From Actinernus sp. WN-2022 (taxonomy: Eukaryota > Cnidaria > Anthozoa > Actiniaria > Actinernidae): a DNA stretch of 64,000 nt. The position numbers and the translations under genes were made by a program. Where the stretch lies: the NCBI GenBank assembly GCA_030867875.1, contig JAOWCC010000936.1:13338095-13402094 (forward strand), given 5' to 3'. The notes beneath the pieces were generated by a model. That model did not search any database. It worked only from the letters and a program-made list of their open reading frames with translations, and was not told the origin of the DNA. Shown piece by piece: positions 27,001-38,700 of this stretch. Positions within the stretch are counted from its first letter, which is position 1. Every line of letters begins with the position of its first letter.

Positions 27001-30000
27001 TTGGAGGACGGTTGTCGTAGCATTTGGCTTTACTGTAAATATAATAATAATAATTTAGTATTTATAATGCGCTTTTTAACATAAGATGATCAAAAGCGCA
27101 ATACAATAGTAATTACGAAGAATATACACCAAGTAATAATAAATATACATATAAAAATATACATATAAAAATCTAAGGCTGCGTTATGCACGATGCAATA
27201 ATGCTATAAAAGTTAAAATGTAACTGAGTAACCCTAAAAATTGAAAGCTAGCTTTAAAAAATGTGTTTTGAGACTACTTTTAAAACCACTAAGTGTGCAA
27301 ATATTACACAGTGCCGGTAGGAGTTCGTTCCAAAGCTTAGGGGCAGCCGTACTAAACGAGCGGTCTCCGAATGATCGTAGCATTTTACCCCGTGGAACTT
27401 CTAACACTATGCTACTATTTGATATACAAAATAGAAGACGACATTAGGGCAGATGTTAAACATACTTCAGTTTGCTCTCATAGGTAAGGCTAGTCGTCTG
27501 GCATCAGATTAAAGAAAACCAACTATCGTCGTTACTACTCACCTGCATGTCTTCTTCAATCAGTATGTCACTACTACAAGAAGACCACTTGAAGGCATTG
27601 AGACATGAAGATTGACCCGCCTGCGTGATGTGTCCTTTAGCACAGGCACGAGTAATATTATCTTAAATGTAATTACTGTACTCTACTTGCAAGAAGACCA
27701 CTTGAAGGCAATGGGATGTAAAGACTGACCAGCTTGCATGGTGTCCTTCAGCGCAGGCACCAGTAATAGTATCTTAAATTTAATATTGTACTCTACTAAC
27801 CTAAATGTCTTCTTCAGTATCTCACTACTACAAGAAGACCACTTGAAGGCATTTACACCTGAAGATTGACCGGCCTACACGATGTGTCCTTTAGCGCAGG
27901 TACCAGTAATAGTATCTTAAATGTAACATTGTACTCTACTAACCTAAATGTCTTCTTCAGTATCTCACTACTACAAGAAGACCACTTGAAGGCATTTGCA
28001 CCTGACGATTGACCAGCCTGCATGATGTGTCCTTTAGCGCAGACACCAGTGTCGTGTGGCGCCCCCAGACTAGAAACGTAAAAGGAAAACACCAAGATTC
28101 AGGATTACGAGATCAAAGCTATGGGTTGACGGGGTATGCCATAGATCCTTTGCATAATTCTGGTTTCTAATTCCAGTTACATCTCTAGCCTCGCTTCGAA
28201 ACGGAAGTAGGAAGTTTTAACACTATCTACGCAATAGACCCTTTTCATGATATGGATTACTACTTCCGGTTGCATGAAAGATATGTAACCGGAAGTAGGA
28301 ACCATAATTATGCAAAGGATGTATAGTTTTATTTGATATGAAACAATAGATCTGCTTATACCCATCCAACATATGTGATATTTTCTCTTTTGTAAGAAAA
28401 TTACTGACTGTGCAAAAAAAACATAGCCAACTCATGGATACGATGTTAATTACAGTTTTAGCAAAAGTGCATTGCATCATACTGTACGTGGTTCCAGAAA
28501 ATATCAATAACCCCACCCCGTGGAGTTCCGCTGTTTTACAAAACAAAAAACTTTACTTAATGGGGGAAAACGTATTAACCATGAAAGTTATCTAACATAC
28601 GGCCCTCGAAAAAAGAATAACAATAACAACACTACTAAATTAATCAGTAGGTAGCACTCAAGCAGAGCATCACACAGATGTTCACTCCACAAAGGCCGAG
28701 TGACAACAAAATGATTTGACCCTTTCTTTCAGCCAAATCTCCAATATGGAAGTGAAATCTGGGGAGTCGAAGATAAGGACCCTATTGACAGAGTCAGTTC
28801 ACGTTAAGTTTTGCAAATGGCTTCTAGGAGTAAATAGGAATGCTACGAATAATGCTTGTTGTGCTGTACTAGGCTGACTCCCACTCAAACTCGAATCGAC
28901 ATTCCAAAGCATTAAATATTGGCTAACACTGGAAAATGTTGATAATACAAAATTGGCGACCGAGGCTTATGCTGACTCCAGACTCTCACGTAAGCCGATG
29001 GTCTGGTGCCAAAATATAAGAAACATAACGTGTCACCTCGGCTTTGGCAATCTGTGGTCAGGTTAGAAAAATATAAGCAATTACTCAGCACTCGTTAGCG
29101 AATTAAAACAAAGGCTACGAGACGTTGAATACCAAAATTGGTAAAGTGAGATCCATAGTGATTCGAGAAGTAATTAAAATCAGCGAAATAAGTTAAGAAC
29201 ATACAGAATATTCAAGAAATGTTATGAATTCGAAAGTTACTTAAAGGAAGTATCCAATGTGAAGCATGGAATAGCACTAACAATCTAAGAATAAGCAACC
29301 ACAAACTAGAGCATCGAGGAAAGATTATGCCATTTCTGCCTCTCGGCGATTTAGGATGGAACCCACTTTGTCTTGAAGTGCAAGAAATATGACAACCCGC
29401 TAAGGAAGGAATTCTATGCTTCACTAAAGAAAAAAAATAACTTGATATAAATGCGGCACGTCGATCTGCAAATAGCCTATTATACACAATCATGAACCCG
29501 GACTGTAGAATTTCTAGTCTTATAGCACAATTCATTTATAACTGCTTCAACGTCTGAGCTGAAGCTCTAACGCAGTGATGCCTGTTCCCACTAACACAAT
29601 CTAACTTAAGACTTATTGTACTTACGTCGAAGTACTTGTCACGTACAAACACCAATTTAAAAAATAGGTATGTCTCTCTGTGTATGTAGAATATACAACA
29701 TAAATATGTTCTGGTCAGCGGAGCACAGAGGCAGAGCATAGAACTATGTGCACTCGGTAACCTTGTTATGCACTCGCTATTGACCAATCAGAATCCAGAT
29801 AGTGTGCTGATTATATTATGAAGGTGTATTATTGTCTTACTTGTGGCCCATCTCGTGGACAACAGAGAAGGCAGACCCTACACTTCGAGCATCGTTAACA
29901 CTGACTCCCAGACTCTGACTGCATGGGACGTCGAAGTAAGCAACACCTGCAAACAAAGTAAACAAGTAGCTCAAGCAAACTACTTCCTCTTCCTGTCATT

Positions 30001-33000
30001 TTGATAAACGATAAAAACAACTGAGATAAAAGTCGTCTTCACCGTTGAGGTCACAGTCATTTACTCCACACGTTTTTCTGTCAAAAGAAATGTTTAAATG
30101 TGGTAAGTATTGGTATAGACCTTTCCCACGCGGCGGCCATCTTGGAATAAACCTATTGTTAATGCTTACCCAGCCTCGGTCTCAAACGTGTTTAACCGAG
30201 GCTGGGTAAGCATTAACAATAGATTTATTCCAAGATGGCCGCCGCGTGGGATAGGTCTATAGCGTTATTGTTGTCTTGGTAAATAATAAGTACACTGTAC
30301 CAGACGTCAAGAACCAGAAGTCTCGATCTGTCATACAGAGTCTTGACTTATCAGTTTACGGTACAATCTATTTTTAGAAAAAAAAGATTCTCGCCAATTC
30401 AATACCCAACGGTATTGCACTAATAGACCATTTTCTCAAGTATGCGCACGCAACAGGCTTGACGGGCCGGTAAATACTTCACGTGGGAATCACGTAGTGG
30501 TTTCCTATAACCCTCCCTATTATTTCAACCAATACTAAATCCAAGCTTTTTTGCTCTGACGAAGGGCTAACGCTCGAAACGTCAGCTGCTACTCGCTTTC
30601 CACGGCGGTTAGCATACCTCAATCGACTTTAGTTGATTACATACCAGTCTAAATCCAAGCTGCCTACATGAAGTATTTCTTGGCGGGCCGTGATTTTGTT
30701 AGCTTTTGTTAGACTCGTCCTGATGCGACAGCCTTTGTTATTCAAATTATCGGCTATTGTTCAACAATTCGCGGCTATTGTTCAAAAAGCGATTTGGCGG
30801 GCCAATATTGCGTGCGCATACCTGAGAAAATGGTCTATTGCACAAGCACCTCTGATTGGTTGGAAACATGAAAGTCTTTATTCTAATGAGAGAACTAATA
30901 GACCCATTCGAAAAATGGCGTCCAATTTAAAAAGCTATTGTCCTGGTAACGTGAACACGAGGCTAGTCAGTACACACAAAAGCTTTTGAACGTGTAAGCG
31001 AGGCTAGTCAGTACTAAACAATAGTTAGTTAAATTGGACGCCATTTTTCGAATGGGTCTATTGCGTGTTTATTTAACAAATAAAATATGCATGGTTCTCC
31101 TTGTTCTATAACAAAATAATGCACGCGAAACGCGAAGTGCGTTTAGCAGCTTTTCAAGACCTCGAAAGTGCATTATTTTGTTATAGAACAAGGAGAACCA
31201 TCTTTTATTTGTTTTATAATATAAACTTCAATGTAGACGAAGGAAATTTAGCTATCTTTGGAACCCGCGAAAAAATCTAAAAGCAAACTGAGGAAAGCGA
31301 AAACCCCATTTTAACGTACTTGACTTGCTTACAACATTTTTCGTCGCTGATTGGTTCAATTGTGATAGCTTGACATTGACGATCTGAAAGCTCGTTTGTT
31401 ATTGGATGAAGTAGCCTGCTAAGAATAGAACATGTCAATCGATAAAGTGAAAGACAGATTGCAAGAGCCGGCAAATGAAATTGGGTTGTAATATTGTCAT
31501 CTGGTCAGAACTGTAAGTTGCAGGAAACAAAGTGCTTTCTTTTTACAATTTCTGGTCAGTACAGGAGAGGTTAATCTGCACATTATGATATGATTGAAAA
31601 TGCCTGATGGAAAAGCATTCACAGAGAAAGCGTTAGCGAATTAGCGGCAGTAGAGTTGGACACGTGAGTTGAGGATTGCCGACTATTTTCTCAGTACAAC
31701 AACTGCATAGTTCACACCGATTACTGTGTTCTGAAGAAGGATATTTTCTTTATCCCAAGGAACAGTGTTGTAACTGCTGCTCTGATGGCCGTGTTGCGTA
31801 GCTTTCGAGGCTCTCTTCGTTTTCATGGCCGCTATACACATGAATGATAATCTACTCTTGAAATTCTGCCAGTTCTGGATTCTCTGCAAGTTTTATCGCC
31901 CGTTTTTCATTCAGGAACATCTACATGAAACCAGAGAAACCATTGTATTCTTCGCTGTTCAGGTTTCAGCATAAAACAGACGTATTAAAGTTATCGTCGA
32001 GTTCTTGGTGAGTCATGTCTTGTTGTTGTGTTGTCACTTTCCACTCATTTAATACATCAGGCTGTTAGAAAAACCACACTTTTCTTAAATTCAATAATTT
32101 TTTTATGTCAAACTCTCAATGAGTAACACTGTATTAGAATGTGGACATTGCTTTTCTCAACTTCGAACATTTTAGCATCGCTTTAGAGTATTAAGCCGAT
32201 GCTAAATTATCTCGCCGATCATTTTCTCTTAGTTTTGGGAAGCGACTTTTATTTTCCTCTTCTTCAACACACCTTAACAACTCAAAGTCGGACATGTTTT
32301 CTTCCCAGTCTATGAAATTATCTCCGTTAGCTATATAAACTCGCGAAAAACAATCAGATACGTTTTGTTTTGAATGGATGCTCAGCGTGCTTAATTTTCC
32401 TGAGCGTGCATTTATAAGAAAATCTAGCAGGCTGAGCATCCAATCAAATCGCACGTTCTTAGGATGACCCATAGCCTTCGAAAACAGCAGTCTCGCAACG
32501 GGAACCACAATCAAAACGTGGCCCCCGAGAGAGACTGCGTCTTGAGACGGAAAATTCCATACTGATGACGATTCGCGGCCAGGATCTGGTCGCGTCGTTT
32601 GATTGGCTTTTATATGATAATTAGGCATACTAGCCAATCAAATGACGCAACCAAAGCTATTCCTGGCCGCATGACGTCATCATTATGGAATTTTCCGTCT
32701 CAAGACCCAGACGTCTCTCTCGGGGGCCACGTTTTGATTGTCGTTCCCGATTCGAGACGGCTGTATTCGCAGGCTAGATGATCCCATAATTTATATTATA
32801 AAAAAATCATGGCTGACATGATTATACCGTAAACTGATTGGCCGTATTGCATTTCTTGTCGACACTTCTGGTTATGGACTTCTGACTGTACATATGCAGA
32901 TCAATGCAAATTTGCGTCTTTCTATTTAACGAATAGTAGATGGTTCACTATGTGATCTGTAACAAATATATACACGTACGAGGTCTTGAAAAGCTACAGA

Positions 33001-35706
33001 TGCACGAGCGGAACACGAGCAATACATGAGCGGAACACGAGCAATACACGAGCGGAACACGAGCAATACACGAGCGGAACACGAGCAATACATGAGCGGA
33101 ACACGAGCAATACACGAGCGGAACACGAGCAATACACGAGCGGAACACGAGCAATACATGAGCGGAACACGAGCAATACATGAGCGGAACACGAGCAATA
33201 CATGAGCGGAACTCGAGTGCATTCAGCAGCTTTTCAAGACCTCCAAAGTGCATTATTTTCTTATAGGATATAGGAGAACCGTCTTCTATTTGTCACATAT
33301 GAAAGTCGATCTACGCGGTTCACCTGCTCGAGCGTGCATTTATAAGACCAGGTAAACCAGCAAACATTGGTGACTTTCAGTGTTTCCCAAAACATTTCCT
33401 TGTTTCCCCGCGCGCAAAATATGTTTATACATACCTTTCATAAATGTTTACGCATCAATGTTTCCTCGTTTGCCCCAGCCTTACATGAGTTTACCCCGGC
33501 CTTACACGAGTTTGCCCCAGCCTTACACGAGTTTGCTCCAGCATTACACGAGTTTGCCCAGGCCTTACACGAGTTTGCCCAGGCCTTACACGAGTTTGCC
33601 CAGGCCTTACACGAATTTGCGCCGGCCTTACACGAGTTTGCCCCGGCCTTACACGAGTTTGCCCCGGCCTTACACGAGTTTGCCCCGGCCTTACACGAGT
33701 TTGCCCCGGCCTTACACAAGTTTGCCCCGGCCTTTCACGAGTTTGCCCCGGCCTTACACAAGTTTGCTCCGGCCTTACACGAGTTTGCCCCGGCCTTACA
33801 CGAGTTTGCCCCGGCCTTACACGAGTTTGCCCCGGCCTTACACAAGTTTGCTCCGGCCTTACACGAGTTTGCTCCGGCCTTACACGAGTTTGCTCCGGCC
33901 TTACACGAGTTTGCTCCGGCCTTAGGATATCATGTACTCTGAGCTCAAGTCTTTCAGCCATTAACATTGCGCGCCCACATGATCCTCCCATATTTAGGCA
34001 AGCCTAATAGCGGAGCTCTGAATTATCTGCACTGTAAATCAAGTAAAAACTATTTGCTGCATTTCCTTTTTTATTGTAATACGCCATTATGCTTTAGTGG
34101 CATTAGTGCTAAATAAGGATTATCTGTATCTATCAAGAAGTGACGTACCTTGTGAGTAAGACGGCGTTGTCAAAGTGCTCTACCTGACCAGCGGGTGTAT
34201 TTTGTGTTTTAATCCATTTACTGAACACACTCATGTACCTAGCGGCAGAGTCGATAGCATTGTTGTTGATATCAAGTCCTGCCTGTGGGTCAGATATCAA
34301 CAGGAAAATTAGTAAGTCGCATTGAAAAGGGCCTTCAAATCGCACCCAAAGTCACATGTTTTCGATATAGTCAGCTATGGTCATGTAATTGCCTACGTAT
34401 GCAGTTCCTTAAGACGTGTATGTTGAAATCGAGGCCAAATAATTATACACCGAGTAAAGCTCGAGTAACAGCAACTGATGTCAGTCAGAAAGGGTTAAGC
34501 AAAGCTAGAAACCAATGAGAATTACGAGATTCCATCGTTTTCAAATGAAAGCGATTAAGGTATGCTAACTGCAGTGGAAAGCGAGTAGCAGCTGACGTTT
34601 CGAGCGATAGCCCCTTTGTCAGAGCAAAAGAGGGAATTGTGGGTAAGGAAACGGTTTATAAAGTGTTCAGTACATGACTAACCCTGAGGAAGCACGTCCG
34701 ATTCATTGTATTTTCTCGATGAAACGCCGATTACAATTGAAATAATCGCCTGGGTCATTTATTCGAGAAAACTTGCACGTTTTATTTTTCCTTTCATTTT
34801 AGTTGGCTCCTCGTAGATTTCACGTCGCTTTTTTTTCCTGCGAGAAAATTTATTGACTGGGGAAAATAGCAATATTGTAGATCGATCTATGCACGAGAAC
34901 AGACTAATACATGTACATGTAGCACGTTATTCCACACGTTATTCCATAGACGTTATTCCATACTATAAAACCGATACTTACTACGTATGATTCTATTAGG
35001 AAGACCTTTGTGAGAGACAACGAGCACTTAAAGCCGATTGATGGGTCCTTGTAAAGACGGTTGGCCTGAAATAGAGTGCTCACAAGTTAGCGTGTATTTA
35101 AACATATGTTTGTACATATGGTCTAATACCAGCAACAATCGGAAAAAAACAAGCATTGTTTCCCAAGTTGTTATAAAGCCTGCCTTTCGCTGGCAACATA
35201 AGCAGAAGCAACATATGCTGGCGGACCGCTAATGTTCAATACATTATTATGTCTGTGTATGTTGCTGTGTATGGTGCTTTGCACTAAGCACAGGGATCCC
35301 AACATAACCCATAATGATTTGTACCTTTATTTACATGTACGTCACTGTGTAACGTTGTCATTAATATCACTGACGAGGGCGAAAGGCCTATGATTAAACA
35401 GCGTAGGTGTATAGCGTGTTTATTGGTCTTAACGTATATATATATATATGCTTGTCATAGAAGGCCATTATAGCAGCTCAATCGTCGATCCATCGACCAA
35501 CCGACTATATACGCTCGATCACAGTCGACTACGATCGATCGCGGACAACCATGTGCGGTCGACCACAGTCGATCGATTGACGAAAAGCTGCTGGCCAGAA
35601 TGGCCTACTCTCTTGCTTGAGCTACTAGTGAAAACGAGGCTTTAAGCACTGCAAAGTGCAAGACATAGGCTTGAGGACCATAAGTATCTCCCCAGGGGCT
35701 TATACC

Positions 35707-35742
<36 letters not shown>

Positions 35743-38700
35743 CCATATAAAAGGGGTAGGGATGCTCGTCGGACATTTTCGATTTGACCCCTAAGAGGTA
35801 CTAAAATGGGCGTGGCTCAAGCTTATTTTGATCCCTAAAAGATAATAAAAATGTAAATTGATAACAGCTTTTTTGTTCAATTGACACCCGACCCCTAAAA
35901 GGTACCGCTTTAAATAGAAATGTCTGTGTTTGATGGTGGATATACCCTAAGTGGTACCAAACTCCTGATTTTGACCCCTAAAAGGTACGATGAGCATCCA
36001 TGTACCCCTCACTTAAGGGAGTCCCCCCCCCCCGGGGCTTATACATGTACACAGATGTTAGTACATGTCTGTACGGGAGAGGGGACTAGTATTTGATTTA
36101 AATTAGATTTTGGTTTATTCTATTTTACCACTAGAAGGTGGTAAAACAGGCTTAAAGCCCCTCTATAGAGGTCTTCGAGGGCCTACGATTTATCGTCCTT
36201 ATCTGAGAACACGTGAAGGTCTAATCATTTGCAGTTCGATCACAAAGGCAGCACCTTCTGCTCGGTTATTTTAAAGGCGCTGTGTCATGGTACTGCGCAT
36301 GTCACAGTCTCCAGACATTGAATTGACAGTTTTGTTGTGTAACATCCAAGGATAATCAATCAAAATAAATTGCCGAAAACGCCACACTGTTCAGGTGTAG
36401 TTTTGCACAGTATATGGCGAGATTTACAAGGATTTTATTCTTCCTACATCAGGTAAACAGCATTGAGTAAATAATGGTATCTATATTTCATTACTTGCTT
36501 GTATTTTTTGCTGTTTCCAGTCGTAAATAGTCCGAATTTGACCAAAGTGAAACGAGCTGCTCGCGTCCGTAGATACACATTTCTTCGTTATGCACTTTTG
36601 ATGATATAATTCTTCAAATGGCACCATTGTTTTATTTCTACATGTTTAATAATACAGTTCTCTGCTGTAAAAAATAGAACATTCTATGGAAGATTTCTTG
36701 TCGTAAAGTTTGGAAACGTAACACATGCATTTGACGCTAGAAAGTTCTGTTATCAGTACTCGCGGAAGTACGCAAGGTTTATATAATTACTAGTGGCAGT
36801 TTACACTATCGGCTGTTATGGACTGGAAACATACTTTCACAGCTTAATATGTATGCCGATTGGTCAGAAGGATATCTTGTTTGAGATGCTACGGTCCTTT
36901 CGCCATCAGGAAATTTTTAAACGGGAGTTTTCGTACAGTATTTCAAGCTATGCTGTAGCGCGAGTTCAGTTAAGTCACAAATGTCCGTGAAACTAATAGC
37001 TCGTTCATTATTATCAGTTTGCTCTATGGATTCTCAAGTATTCAATAATTACTTCTGGAGCTTCATATGCATGTCGATTGGTCACAATGATTTCCTCTTT
37101 CAGTTTCCCCCGTTAGTTTGGACATTAGGGATATATCCTTGGAGATTTCGTACAGTTTAGCGACAGTGTGTCGAAAGTAGAAAAGTTCGCTTGTCACGAA
37201 AGTGCGAATACTGACAAGCGGTTTCATAGCAGTTCGCTGTTTGCAGACTCTCACGTAGTCGATAATATAAACGTCTATAGCTTCATCTGTACGTCGAGTG
37301 CTCACAAGGCTATCGTATTTGAGTTCATGAGGTTGTTTTGCCAGCAAAGAAAGGTTGTATCTAACTTTTCGTACACATGCAGTCTTTGCACTCCGGTCGG
37401 TTCATATAACTTCAGTCTCGATCGTTTCTAAGCCGTAGATATACATTTCTTCGTATCGCTGTTGAAAACTGCCATATCATTTATAATATGACTTGAAAAG
37501 TTTCCATGTGTTTCGTGAACTCTACTAGACATCCAAACCCTCTTCGCTTCTGGTTGGAATGACAAAAAGCTTCCAATTTCTTGCGTTTTTCGGCTACTCT
37601 ATTCAGAGTACTCAGTGGCGGTCTTCCCCGCCGGTAACCATCACTTTGCTTTTTTGTTTTAGTTGTGTTGCAGTCTGCAACGACTAATTTTGAATAAACA
37701 AATAATTAAAACTTATTTAAGCACATCTTACATTCCCATAAATGACCAAAGGAGGCAAGGATGAGTTCAAAAAGAACACTGATGGAAGTCGATTTAAAAA
37801 TCGGTATTTCACCGCTCTGAGAATTTCGTTCCGGGCTAGAACATAATTCAAAAATCATCAGATTTTCACACATGCGCAGTACCGTGACACAGCCCCTTGA
37901 AAACCCCGAGTGTTGGTCTGGCCGGGGTTTGAGCCCGCGATCTCCCGCACAACAAATGATCGGGAAGTGGCTTGAATTTATACATAGACTATTACGAATA
38001 AAACATTACATACATTTCGTAACAAAATGGCACAAGGAAAGTTTGGTAATCTCACGGACGAGCTCAATGGAGGGAAATTCGTTAAAAGCTGTTTAGCGGG
38101 ATAAAAGATGCCCAGTTTAAATGAATATTTTAGATAAGCCAAGACACGGTAAGGAGAATATTGAAAACCGGTATTATCAATACAAATGATACTTTCTACA
38201 GACTTGTTGTCGTTGTCGGAATGGGTCTACTTGTCCTAGAAAACTATTAGGGGCCGGGCTAACTGCACGCGGGAATATATAGAGTAACGTAAGGTAAAAT
38301 CACTCTATTATAGAGAGAAACATGGCCCTCTGTTGACTTAGTCCACGATTTTACATCCTTATCCAAGACGATGTGAATGTCTAACCGTTTACTGTTGGAT
38401 TATGTAAAGGCAGCACCTTCCACTCGGTTACTTTTAAGATGCGGAGTATTGGTCCAGCTAGGGTTTGAACCCGCGTCCTTCGCACGCCAGACGCGCTTTA
38501 CGAACGAGCTAACCGGGAGGCGTATGTTGTACGCGGAGGTTGTATACGTGGAGTGCCAAGAAGGGGAATTACAAAACAGGGGAGATAATAGGGACCTTAT
38601 ATCTACGAAAGCACGACGGCAACGTCTAGGACGACGGCGAGAAACAATAGTTAATTAGCAAAAAAAACGTATGTTGTCTGCAAAAAAACCACAACGTTAA

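Noticed and set aside
29613..29670. Exon-like segment reading [10 protein letters not shown] with a gtaagt donor
   Set aside because: It resembles the start of exon 6861-6987 over about 16 bases. However, the exons on either side (29841 and 27944) already join in phase to make HEMGHNLGAPHD, no good acceptor exists, and the reading does not fit the catalytic domain. Probably chance or a tiny relic.
32191..32637. 148-residue minus-strand frame
   Set aside because: Mostly lies in one arm of the foldback element at 32465-32775 and shows no domain motif.
33367..33942. 191-residue plus-strand frame as a repetitive protein gene
   Set aside because: It is produced by a 21-bp tandem unit that is open in many frames on both strands. 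No promoter, splice site or non-repeat domain supports a gene.
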